Shown here piece by piece: positions 1 through 7,159 of a DNA stretch of 19,627 nt. Within the stretch, counting starts at the first letter, position 1. Every line of letters starts with the position of its first letter. The notes below the pieces were generated by a model. The model did no database searches. It was given only the letters and a program-made list of their open reading frames with translations, and had not been told where the DNA came from. Both the position numbers and the translations under genes were made by a program. The stretch lies in the NCBI GenBank assembly GCA_036563645.1, contig DATCMA010000006.1:1-19627 (forward strand). The letters are read 5' to 3'. The stretch comes from DATCMA01 sp036563645. GTDB lineage: Bacteria; Actinomycetota; Actinomycetes; Mycobacteriales; Micromonosporaceae.

Positions 1-1473
1 GGGTTCGTTCGGGGTGTAGCCGGTGCGGGTGGGGTCGCTGGAGCCGTAGCTGGTGGGGGCGCTGGCGGAGGGGCTGTAGCTGCCGCCGGCGGGGGCGTTG
101 CCGTAGCCGCTCCCGGCCGAGGCGCCGTAGGCGCCACCGCCGCTCGTCGCGCTGTACGCGGGGGACCCACCCGCGGGCGGGTACCCGGCGCCCAGGCCAC
201 TCTCGAAGACCGCGGTCTCCTCGGTTGAGGAGGAGTATCCCGACGTCGCGCCGTAGCCCGCCGGTTGCCCAGCGGGTGCCGGGCTGGTGGGGGTCGACGG
301 GCGGTACGGGTCGGAGTAGTCGTCCTTCACGGGCGCGACGGGCTGCACCATCGTCGGGGCGTCGGCCAGCGAGCTGGCGACCATGGTGGCGTCGGTGTCC
401 TGGCCGGCTGGGGGCGCGATACGGGTCGCGTCGTCTCCGCCGCGGTAGTCGTCCCCGCGTCGGTAGCGGTCGGACGAGTCACCGGACTCCTGCTCGTCCT
501 CCTCGTCGAAGTTGTCCTTCCGGCGCACCAGCAGCAGCACGATCGCGCCGACACCGACGGCCACGAGCAGACCACCGAGCAGGATCAGCAGCCACGAGCC
601 GAAGCCCCCGCCGTCGGACCGCTTGGACGCGGCCGGATCCGGGTCGACCGCCGCCGGCGTCTCGTCGGTGGCGGCCTCCGCGGACTCCTCCGGCGTCGGG
701 CTCGCCGAGGGGCTCGCCGACGGGGACGGGCTGGCCAGGGAGCGCAAGGCCAGTGTCGGTCCGGTGACCGCCTGCCCCGCCGCGGCGGTGATCTTCTTGA
801 AGTCGCTCCGGCTGTAGTTCTCGGCCTCCGCCGCGATGACGATCTCACCGGGCGAGATCGGCGACGAGGCGGACGAGACGAACTGGTACGTCCCGTTGGC
901 GTCCGTCGTCGTGCTGTAGCGGTGGTTCTGGGAGTCGCTCATCGCGACGATGGCGCCGGCAATCGGCCGGCCGGTCTCGATGTCGGTGACCTTGCCGGTG
1001 ATCGACCGGACCATGGGGGGCGTCGCCGACCGGACGGTGAACGTGCGCGACTCGCTGGCGTTGCCGGGAAGACCTTGTACCTGAATGTGAACTTGTCCGG
1101 TCCTGCTCTGCCCGGCGCCGACGTTCCCCGCAACCAGCGTGACGGTGATGCTGTCGGACTTCCCGCGAACGATCTCTCGGGTTTCGTTACAGCCCTTTTC
1201 GCAGCGGAGCTCCGAGAACGACGAGGTCACCGAGATGGTGAAGGAGTCCGTCTCCCCCTCTTGGACGGAATCGCTCTTGGGTTCGTTGTTTGTTATCCGA
1301 ATGGTGAGCGTGACCCGCTGCCCGGGGTTTAGGGTGGTCGTTGTCGGACCCGATATCTCGATCGTGGGGTCGACCGCCAGGGCAGGGGCGGCGGGAGGGG
1401 CGACTAAGGCAGTGGCTGCCAGCGCCACGACCACACCGGCACGCGTCGTCCAGGCCCGTCGGTGTGTTGTCAC
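1..1473 (-). CDS. Secreted, membrane-anchored protein with carboxypeptidase-regulatory-like domain (3' end outside window)
   Basis: I read this open frame directly on the minus strand. It starts at GTG 1473 and stays open to base 1, so its C-terminus is missing. A GGAAGG ribosome site lies 8 bases upstream of the start. Residues 1-33 form a signal peptide with Arg-rich start, hydrophobic core and an ALA cleavage site. An extracellular part follows, with two cysteines near residues 90-95. Residues about 152-200 read as a carboxypeptidase-regulatory-like (beta-sandwich) domain: ITGKVTDIETGRPIAGAIV, then TTTDANGTYQF. A Ser/Pro/Ala linker (about 245-285) leads to one membrane helix (about 290-315, LLILLGGLLVAVGVGAIVLL) and a positive RRK stop. 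The remaining 170 or more residues are cytoplasmic and low-complexity, first acidic (DEEDEQES), then rich in Tyr, Gly, Ser and Pro. Its role is unknown; a surface or envelope function is an inference from the topology. Confidence 0.85.
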   Translation of the reverse strand, partial: MTTHRRAWTTRAGVVVALAATALVAPPAAPALAVDPTIEISGPTTTTLNPGQRVTLTIRITNNEPKSDSVQEGETDSFTISVTSSFSELRCEKGCNETREIVRGKSDSITVTLVAGNVGAGQSRTGQVHIQVQGLPGNASESRTFTVRSATPPMVRSITGKVTDIETGRPIAGAIVAMSDSQNHRYSTTTDANGTYQFVSSASSPISPGEIVIAAEAENYSRSDFKKITAAAGQAVTGPTLALRSLASPSPSASPSASPTPEESAEAATDETPAAVDPDPAASKRSDGGGFGSWLLILLGGLLVAVGVGAIVLLLVRRKDNFDEEDEQESGDSSDRYRRGDDYRGGDDATRIAPPAGQDTDATMVASSLADAPTMVQPVAPVKDDYSDPYRPSTPTSPAPAGQPAGYGATSGYSSSTEETAVFESGLGAGYPPAGGSPAYSATSGGGAYGASAGSGYGNAPAGGSYSPSASAPTSYGSSDPTRTGYTPNEP

Positions 1474-1626
1474 GTCCACCGCCTTCCGGTTTGAGATGTC
1501 CTGGCGGACCCCGGTTGGGGGACCACCGGTACGACTACACCGCCGGTCACTATGCCTCGCCTGACTCCGCCTGCGCGACCCAGGGATGGCCGGTGACAAG
1601 GCAGTGAGAGGTCGTATGGTTCCGTC

Positions 1627-1980
1627 GTGTCTCCTGCGCACAATAAGTCCTCGGCCATAGCGGCTGTCGAGTCGGCCCTTCGGGCGGGATTGCCCCCACG
1701 CGCTGACGATCTCCGTGACGCGGTACGTGCGCTGTTATCCGAATTGGCACGCCGCGCCCCTGGCCGAGCGGTGGAGGTCCGGGTCCCACCATACGGCGCC
1801 ATTCAATGTGGCGACGGCCCCCGGCACCGACGGGGCACACCTCCGAACGTGGTGGAGACCGATCCCGTGACCTGGGTTCAGCTCGCTCGCGGTGGGCTCT
1901 CCTGGGCGGAAGCGGTCGCTGATGGTCGAGTCAAGGCCAGTGGTCATCGGGCGGACATATCGCCCTACCTCCCCCTATAA
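1627..1980 (+). CDS. Sterol carrier family protein
   Basis: This is a 117-residue protein of the small actinobacterial family usually annotated as sterol carrier family protein. The recognisable part is the C-terminal half: PPYGAIQC at about 54-61, then GPRHRRGTPPNVVETDP, a Trp-containing segment and the ending ADISPYLPL. The N-terminal 45 residues are helical and Ala/Arg-rich. The GTG start at 1627 is the first in-frame start; its ribosome site is weak (AGAGG about 15 bases upstream), so leaderless translation is possible. The gene is divergent from the gene at 1-1473 and lies about 230 bases before purF, in the same direction. A lipid-binding or carrier role follows from the family name only; no catalytic residues can be pointed out. 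Confidence 0.75.
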   Translation: MSPAHNKSSAIAAVESALRAGLPPRADDLRDAVRALLSELARRAPGRAVEVRVPPYGAIQCGDGPRHRRGTPPNVVETDPVTWVQLARGGLSWAEAVADGRVKASGHRADISPYLPL

Positions 1981-2127
1981 CTCCCTCGAACGAGGGTCCC
2001 AGATTGCCTCTATATTCCCTTTATGTCGCGCATCGAGATTGGTCTTCGTCACTGATTGTGCATGAATCGCCACTCTCTGTCATCACAACTCCCTCACGTA
2101 CACTGTTCCGCGACGGTGTTCCGGCCC

Positions 2128-2171
2128 GACGTCCCACCTTCGGACGTCCACGACCGCGACTCCTGACGTCC
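2128..2171 (+). promoter_or_regulatory. Triple GACGTCC repeat upstream of purF
   Basis: The heptamer GACGTCC occurs three times in the leader of purF, starting at 2128, 2143 and 2165. The middle copy extends to the 8-base palindrome GGACGTCC (2142-2149). The third copy ends 38 bases before the purF start codon. Clustered short palindromic repeats in a leader could bind a regulator of purine synthesis. This is an inference and GACGTC is not rare in GC-rich DNA. Confidence 0.25.
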
Positions 2172-2209
2172 GAGCCCACTGACGGCATGATCAGTACGAG
2201 GGAGCGACA

Positions 2210-3787
2210 GTGCCCCGAGGCGACGGCCGGTTGAGCCACGAACTCGACCCGCATCGGCCCGGCCCGCAGGACGCGTGCGGCGTATTCGGGGTGTGGGCCC
2301 CGGGAGAGGACGTAGCCAAGCTCACGTACTTCGGCTTGTACGCGCTCCAGCACCGTGGCCAGGAAGCGGCCGGCATCGCGGTCAGCGATGGCTCCGGCGT
2401 GGTGGTCTACAAGGATCTCGGTCTCGTCGCCCAAGTCTTCGACGAGTCGACCCTCGCGAGCCTCCGCGGCCACGTGGCGATCGGCCACACCCGCTACTCC
2501 ACGACGGGCAAGTCGACGTGGGAGAACGCGCAGCCGACGATCCGGGCGACCTCCGCCGGCACGACCATCGCGCTCGCCCACAACGGCAACCTCGTCAACA
2601 CCGCCGAGCTGCAACGCGAGGTCGCCGAGCGCGGGCTCCGCATCGACGGCGCGACCTCCGACACCGCCCTGATCACGGCCCTGTTGGCGAGCCGCCCCGA
2701 GCTCACCGTGGAGAAGGCCGCGCTGGAGATCCTGCCGACCCTGCGCGGCGCGTTCAGCTTGGTTTTCATGGACGAGAAGACCCTCTACGCCGCCCGTGAC
2801 CCGTTCGGCGTGCGGCCGCTCGTCCTGGGGCGGCTGGAGCGGGGCTGGGTCGTCGCGAGCGAGACCGCGGCGCTGGACATCGTCGGCGCCAGCATGGTGC
2901 GCGAGATCGAACCGGGCGAGTTGATCGCGATCGACGAGGACGGGCTGCGCTCGTCGCGGTTCGCGGCGCCGAATCCGAAGGTGTGCCTGTTCGAGTACGT
3001 CTACATCGCCCGTCCGGACACGACGATCGCCGGGCGCAACGTGTACGCCGCGCGGGTGGAGATCGGCCGCACGCTGGCGCGGGAGCACCCCGCGGACGCC
3101 GACTTGGTGATTCCCGTGCCCGATTCGGGCACGCCCGCGGCGATCGGCTACGCCGAGGAGTCCGGGATCACGTACGGCTCGGGCCTCGTGAAGAACGCCT
3201 ACGTCGGGCGGACCTTCATCCAGCCGTCGCAGACGCTGCGCCAGCTCGGGATCCGGCTCAAGCTCAACCCGCTGCGGGAGAACGTGCGGGGCAAACGGGT
3301 CGTCGTGGTGGATGACTCGATCGTCCGCGGCAACACCCAGCGCGCCATCGTGCGCATGCTCCGGGAGGCGGGCGCGGTCGAGGTTCACGTCCGGATCTCG
3401 TCGCCGCCGGTGGTGTGGCCGTGCTTCTACGGCGTGGACTTCGCGACGCGCGCGGAGCTGTTGGCCACTGGCCTCGACCTCGAGGGGATTCGGCGGTCGA
3501 TCGGCGCGGACACGTTGGGGTACGTCTCCCTCGAGGGGTTGATCGCCGCGACCAAGCAGCCGAAGACGCGTCTTTGCCGCGCGTGCTTCGATGGGGAGTA
3601 CCCGATTGAGTTGCCGACGAGCAACCTTATCGGTAAGCACGTGCTCGAAGGTGCGGGCCGGTGGGAGGCCGGCGTCGGCTCCGGGCCCGACACCGCAGCA
3701 CCCAACGCGGGGGCGGCGATGCCGTCCACAGAGGTCTCGCCACTGGTCGCCACGGCCGGCGGTGGTGAGGCGCCGCACCGTCCATAG
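2210..3787 (+). CDS. purF: Amidophosphoribosyltransferase (PurF)
   Basis: PurF makes 5-phosphoribosylamine from PRPP and glutamine, the first committed step of IMP synthesis in the cytoplasm. The 525-residue product starts at GTG 2210 behind a GAGGGAG ribosome site. The glutaminase nucleophile is Cys23 in DACGVFGVW, so residues 1-22 are a propeptide to be removed. HTRYSTTG and ENAQP (about 93-108) and the HNGNLVN segment (134-140) mark the N-terminal Ntn hydrolase domain. The phosphoribosyltransferase domain carries the PRPP loop VVVVDDSIVRGNT at 364-376. Cys259, Cys405, Cys456 and Cys459 match the positions that hold a 4Fe-4S cluster in the Bacillus-type enzyme. The last 40 residues are a Gly/Ala/Pro-rich tail. 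purM follows 90 bases downstream on the same strand. Confidence 0.98.
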   Translation: MPRGDGRLSHELDPHRPGPQDACGVFGVWAPGEDVAKLTYFGLYALQHRGQEAAGIAVSDGSGVVVYKDLGLVAQVFDESTLASLRGHVAIGHTRYSTTGKSTWENAQPTIRATSAGTTIALAHNGNLVNTAELQREVAERGLRIDGATSDTALITALLASRPELTVEKAALEILPTLRGAFSLVFMDEKTLYAARDPFGVRPLVLGRLERGWVVASETAALDIVGASMVREIEPGELIAIDEDGLRSSRFAAPNPKVCLFEYVYIARPDTTIAGRNVYAARVEIGRTLAREHPADADLVIPVPDSGTPAAIGYAEESGITYGSGLVKNAYVGRTFIQPSQTLRQLGIRLKLNPLRENVRGKRVVVVDDSIVRGNTQRAIVRMLREAGAVEVHVRISSPPVVWPCFYGVDFATRAELLATGLDLEGIRRSIGADTLGYVSLEGLIAATKQPKTRLCRACFDGEYPIELPTSNLIGKHVLEGAGRWEAGVGSGPDTAAPNAGAAMPSTEVSPLVATAGGGEAPHRP

Positions 3788-3877
3788 GTGGTTGCTGGTC
3801 GGTGTGGCCGGCCGGTGAGATGGGCTCGATCGCTCTTCCGATTCGGCGCGCCCGGAAGGAACACAAAGGGGAGAATC

Positions 3878-5041
3878 GTGACGCACGTGACCGAGCGCGG
3901 CAGCGCGGACGCTGCACCCGGTGGAGATGCGACTGCCCACCCAGATCGGCGACCGTGGGTCGCGGGGGCGGGACGGGCTGGCCGGAAGCGGGGGGTGACG
4001 TACGCCGACGCGGGCGTCAACATCCAGGCCGGTGAGCAGGCCGTCGAGCTGCTCAAGTCGAAGGTGCGGCAGACGACCCGGCCGGAGGTGATCGGGGATC
4101 TGGGCGGTTTCGCGGGCCTGTTCCGTCTCGACACCACCAAGTACCGCAACCCGATCCTCGCGTCGTCCACGGACGGGGTCGGCACCAAGTTGGTGATCGC
4201 CCAGCAGCTCGACATCCACGACACGGTCGGCATCGACCTGGTCGCGATGGTCGTCGACGACCTGGTCACGTGTGGGGCGGAGCCGCTGTTCCTGCTCGAC
4301 TACATCGCCTGCGGCGAGATCGTCCCGGAGAAGGTCGCGGAGATCGGCGCGGGGATCGCCGACGGCTGCCGCTACGCCGGCTGCGCCTTGCTGGGCGGGG
4401 AAACCGCGGAGCACCCGGGGGTGCTGCGCCCGGACGAGTACGACCTGTCCGCGACCGGTGTGGGCGTGGTGGAGGAGAGCAAGATCCTGGGCCCCGACCG
4501 GGTCGAGGTGGGCGACGTCGTGATCGCCATGGGGTCGTCCGGTCTGCACTCCAACGGGTACAGCCTGGTGCGGCACGTCCTGCTGGGCGCGGGGCGGATG
4601 CGCCTGGACACCGTGGTGGAGGACTTCGGTCGACAGCGGACACTCGGTGAGGAGCTGTTGACCCCGACCAAGATTTACGCGCAGGACTGCCTCAAGCTCA
4701 TCGAGGAGTGCGAGGTCCGGGCGTTCGCCCACGTCACCGGTGGGGGGATCCCCGGCAACCTGGTGCGGGTGCTCCCCGAGCACGTGGACGCGGTGGTCAA
4801 CCGCGCCACCTGGCGGCCTCAGCCGATCTTCGAACTCGTGCAGGCCAAGGGCCGGATCGACGACAACGAGATGGAGTCGACCTTCAACATGGGGATCGGC
4901 ATGTTCGCGATCGTGGCCGCCCAGGACGCGGATCGGGCCGTCGCGTGCCTGACCGCGCGGGGAGTGAAGGCCTGGCAGGCTGGTGAGATCGTCGAAGGGA
5001 CCGGCACAGTCCGGATGATCAACCAGTACACCCGTGGCTGA
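3878..5041 (+). CDS. purM: Phosphoribosylformylglycinamidine cyclo-ligase (AIR synthetase, PurM)
   Basis: PurM closes the imidazole ring, converting FGAM and ATP to AIR, the fifth step of purine synthesis. I place the start at GTG 3878 because AAAGGGGAG lies just upstream; the frame is open back to about 3788, but no ribosome site supports a start there. The product is 387 residues. About 39 N-terminal residues, rich in Ala, Gly and Arg, precede the usual beginning VTYADAGVNI (40-49), so this protein has an extra leader. Family motifs include STDGVGTK (97-104), DDLVTCGAEPLFLLDY (127-142), GGETAEHPG, GLHSNGYSLVR and THVTGGGIPGN-type AHVTGGGIPGN. It probably forms an operon with purF. Confidence 0.97.
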   Translation: MTHVTERGSADAAPGGDATAHPDRRPWVAGAGRAGRKRGVTYADAGVNIQAGEQAVELLKSKVRQTTRPEVIGDLGGFAGLFRLDTTKYRNPILASSTDGVGTKLVIAQQLDIHDTVGIDLVAMVVDDLVTCGAEPLFLLDYIACGEIVPEKVAEIGAGIADGCRYAGCALLGGETAEHPGVLRPDEYDLSATGVGVVEESKILGPDRVEVGDVVIAMGSSGLHSNGYSLVRHVLLGAGRMRLDTVVEDFGRQRTLGEELLTPTKIYAQDCLKLIEECEVRAFAHVTGGGIPGNLVRVLPEHVDAVVNRATWRPQPIFELVQAKGRIDDNEMESTFNMGIGMFAIVAAQDADRAVACLTARGVKAWQAGEIVEGTGTVRMINQYTRG

Positions 5042-5091
5042 CGCTCCGTGACGTTCGCGCTGGGCTGACTGGCCACAGGCCCGGCGAGGGC

Positions 5092-5121
5092 TTCACCGGA
5101 CTCGATACCTCCGCCTAACCT
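5092..5121 (+). promoter_or_regulatory. Possible promoter of the cyclophane RiPP cassette
   Basis: TTCACC (5092-5097) and TAACCT (5116-5121) are spaced by 18 bases and resemble a housekeeping-type actinobacterial promoter (TTGACN, TANNNT). The start codon of the maturase gene lies 31 bases beyond the -10 element. The 110-base gap after purM contains no clear terminator, so read-through from purF-purM is an alternative. Confidence 0.3.
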
Positions 5122-5151
5122 GGAGCGGCACCCGAATGGCGGAGGGGAGGG

Positions 5152-6285
5152 ATGGTGACGCGCGAACGGCGGGTGGTTCCGGGTATGCGCGGCATCGCCT
5201 CCGTGCCGACGTACGTGGTGATGCAGCCGACCACCCTCTGCAATCTCAACTGCACCTACTGCTACCTGCCGTTCCGGTCGCAGCAGCGCAGGATGTCCGT
5301 GCGGGTCGCGGCGGCGGTGGCCGAGGCGGTCAACACCTGGGCGGCGGAGCGTCGCTTCTCCGTGGTGTGGCATGGCGGTGAACCGCTGGCGATCGGGCGG
5401 CGGCACCTGGCGGAGCTGCTCGCCCCGTTCTCGTCGGACGTCGAGCACCACGTGCAGACCAACGCGACCCTGATCGACGACGCGTGGTGCGAGTTCTTCG
5501 CGGAGCACCGTATTCGAGTCAGCGTCAGCGTCGACGGCCCGCGAGAGCGGAACGCGTACCGGGTCGACCGGGGAGGCAAGCTCTCCTACGACCGGGTGAT
5601 GGCGGGCATCGCCGCGCTGCGGCGGCACGAGATTCCGTTCTCCGTGCTGTGTGTGGTGAGCCGTCCCGAGCCTGAGCTCGCCGCCGAGCTGTATGCGTAC
5701 TTCCTCGAGCTGGGGTGCGAGGTCCTCGGCATCAACATCGAGGAGCGGGAAGGGGTCAACCAGCGAGGCAACGCGCATCCGGAGGCCGCGGTGGTCGGCT
5801 TCTGGCGTGAGCTCGTCGCGGCGTGGCGGCGGGATCCGCGCATCCACGTCCGCGAGATCGAGTGGACGCTGCGGTACGTCGCGGCGGTGCTCGACGACAC
5901 GGTCGACGACCTGCTACCCGCCCAGCTCGACCCCATTCCCACGATCGGGTACGACGGCTCGGTGGTGTTGCTGTCGCCGGAGCTCGCCGGCTTCACGGAT
6001 CCGCGGTACGGCGACTTCACCAGTGGCAACGTGCTCGAGACCCCGTTGCCGGAGCTCCTTGCCGAGCCCGAACGGACGCCGTGGATCAGCGAGTTTCTCG
6101 CCGGCGTGGAGGCGTGCCGAGCGACGTGCCCGTACTTCGGTTTCTGCGGTGGGGCGCATGCGGCGAACCGCTACTTCGAGCACGGGCGGTTTGACGGCAC
6201 GGTGACCGACCACTGTCGCAACAGCAAGATCCGCCTATTGGAGGGAGTATTGGAGCATGCCCGAGACGGCGATCCGTCGGCGTGA
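5152..6285 (+). CDS. amcB: Radical SAM/SPASM peptide maturase, AmcB-like cyclophane-forming
   Basis: This 377-residue protein is a radical SAM enzyme. The motif CNLNCTYC places the catalytic 4Fe-4S cysteines at 30, 34 and 37. The GGEP motif follows at 75-78 (WHGGEPL), then a TNATLID strand and SVDGP at 126-130. The C-terminus holds a SPASM-like auxiliary cluster region with Cys322, Cys326, Cys332 and Cys355 (CRATCPYFGFCGG, then DHCRNSKIRLLEG). The CPYFxxCGG pattern is typical of RiPP maturases. The next gene encodes a short peptide overlapping it by 29 bases, which is the expected substrate. By family knowledge such enzymes join an aromatic ring to the beta-carbon of a residue two positions later. 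Start: ATG 5152 behind GGAGGGGAGG; GTG 5155 is equally possible. The match to the AmcB family is from memory of its motifs and the partner peptide. Confidence 0.87.
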   Translation: MVTRERRVVPGMRGIASVPTYVVMQPTTLCNLNCTYCYLPFRSQQRRMSVRVAAAVAEAVNTWAAERRFSVVWHGGEPLAIGRRHLAELLAPFSSDVEHHVQTNATLIDDAWCEFFAEHRIRVSVSVDGPRERNAYRVDRGGKLSYDRVMAGIAALRRHEIPFSVLCVVSRPEPELAAELYAYFLELGCEVLGINIEEREGVNQRGNAHPEAAVVGFWRELVAAWRRDPRIHVREIEWTLRYVAAVLDDTVDDLLPAQLDPIPTIGYDGSVVLLSPELAGFTDPRYGDFTSGNVLETPLPELLAEPERTPWISEFLAGVEACRATCPYFGFCGGAHAANRYFEHGRFDGTVTDHCRNSKIRLLEGVLEHARDGDPSA

Positions 6286-6487
6286 CCAGGACACGGGTGC
6301 CGTGAGCGACCCACTCATCGAACGCGTGCGACAAGCCGAGGCCGGGCTCACCGCGTTGCTCCGCGACGCGGAGCGGGCGCGTGAGCTGCGGGCGGAGATG
6401 AGCGCGAAGTGTTCCAGCGCTGTCTGCGCGTGGAACTACTTCGAGAACATCCCCACTTTTTACAACTGGAACAACCGACCGCGCTGA
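6257..6487 (+). CDS. amcA: Multiple-cyclophane RiPP precursor, AmcA-like
   Basis: A 76-residue peptide that starts inside the 3' end of the maturase gene. The leader (about 1-50) is charged and helical, rich in Arg, Glu and Ala. The core is aromatic and Asn-rich: after Lys51 and Cys52/Cys57 come AWNYFENIPTFYNWNNRPR. It contains three aromatic-X-Asn tripeptides: Phe62-Glu-Asn64, Phe68-Tyr-Asn70 and Trp71-Asn-Asn73. This is the pattern expected for three-residue cyclophanes made by a radical SAM enzyme. A fourth aromatic triplet, Trp59-Asn-Tyr61, lies just before. ATG 6257 is preceded by GAGGGAG at 9 bases; GTG 6302 would give a 61-residue version with a weaker ribosome site. No cognate protease or exporter is adjacent. 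The crosslinks themselves are inferred, not shown. Confidence 0.87.
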   Translation: MPETAIRRRDQDTGAVSDPLIERVRQAEAGLTALLRDAERARELRAEMSAKCSSAVCAWNYFENIPTFYNWNNRPR

Positions 6488-6508
6488 CCCGGACAGACCT
6501 CGCTGTAC

Positions 6509-6549
6509 GCGGACGGTCGGAGATGCTGGTGACATCCCCGACCGTCCGC
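6509..6549. terminator. 12-bp perfect hairpin after the RiPP precursor
   Basis: GCGGACGGTCGG (6509-6520) and CCGACCGTCCGC (6538-6549) form a perfect 12-base-pair stem around a 17-base loop. It lies 22 bases after the precursor stop codon and before the convergent DUF3073 gene. There is no T-tract on either side, so it may stop both transcripts only weakly or protect the 3' end of the precursor mRNA. Confidence 0.6.
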
Positions 6550-6634
6550 CAGCCTCGCCGGTACGGAGAGCCGGAGACTGAGGATGCACGCATAGGCACG
6601 CGGTTACCCCGCGTGCTCATACGTGATCACTCAG

Positions 6635-6847
6635 TCAGCGGCGTGACGCCCACTCACCCTGGTCGTCATCGTCCGCGTTATCGTCGTCGTCGACGTAGTA
6701 GTCCGCGTATGGGTCGTCGAACTCACGGTTGGACTTCCGGCTGCCGGCCAGTTCTCGCTGCAGTGCAGTGAGGTCGGTCTTCGGAGCGTTGTACTTCAGC
6801 TCCCGGGCCACCTTTGTCTGCTTGGCCTTAGCACGGCCGCGCCCCAT
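6635..6847 (-). CDS. DUF3073 family protein
   Basis: A 70-residue protein beginning MGRGRAKAKQTKVARELKY, a start typical of DUF3073 proteins in Actinobacteria. The N-terminal third is strongly basic. The middle contains DLTALQREL, and the C-terminal half is acidic (FDDPYADYYVDDDDNADDDD). ATG 6847 is chosen because GAGGGGG lies 7 bases upstream; the frame is open slightly further to a GTG at 6865 without support. The function of the family is unknown. The charge split suggests nucleic-acid or protein contact, but this is only an inference. The gene converges on the RiPP cassette and is downstream of the dehydrogenase gene, separated by about 310 bases. Confidence 0.9.
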   Translation of the reverse strand: MGRGRAKAKQTKVARELKYNAPKTDLTALQRELAGSRKSNREFDDPYADYYVDDDDNADDDDQGEWASRR

Positions 6848-7159
6848 GGCTCGACCCCCTCGCACACAATGTCGGGGCAGCCCAAGGGCGGACCCCGATG
6901 ACGTCAGGCATCTCTCGTGGCTCTAACCGTACATGGGAAGGACCGGCTTCGGCACCTCGGGTTACCCCGCGTCGCGTCCGCGCGTCATTGTGTGGCGTGA
7001 CGACGGGCCCCGTAATCGGCGGCGATCGTTACCGAAAATTCGGCCATGACCGCCCATTGAGGCTTCGTCCGCCCCTTCCCACCCCCAATTATGGGCCGTC
7101 GGGGAGCTCAGCGGGGACCACTGTGACGTCTACGGCCTGACTGTGAATTGGCTCGCTTG
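6848..7159. other. 312-base intergenic region upstream of the DUF3073 gene
   Basis: I see no gene here. It should hold the minus-strand promoter of the DUF3073 gene, but I found no convincing -35/-10 pair. It does contain the palindrome TGACGTCA (6899-6906) and a distant 9-base inverted repeat, CACACAATG (6863-6871) with CATTGTGTG (6986-6994). No hairpin terminator for the dehydrogenase gene is evident. Confidence 0.5.

Noticed and set aside
265..1332. Plus-strand frames opposite the anchored secreted protein
   Set aside because: Arg/Gly-rich shadows; the minus strand gives a signal peptide, a domain, a membrane helix and a tail in one continuous frame.
1983..1996. CCCTCGAACGAGGG as terminator of the sterol-carrier gene
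   Set aside because: The stem is only five base pairs with a four-base loop and no directly following T-tract, too weak to call.
2021..4783. Long open frame (920 residues) on the minus strand opposite purF and purM
   Set aside because: It is the antisense shadow of two certain genes; GC-rich codons suppress stops on the opposite strand, and the product is Arg/Asp/His-rich without any domain.
6409..6771. Plus-strand frame spanning the end of the RiPP precursor and the DUF3073 gene
   Set aside because: It crosses a hairpin and a convergent gene, lacks a ribosome site and has an Arg-rich random composition.
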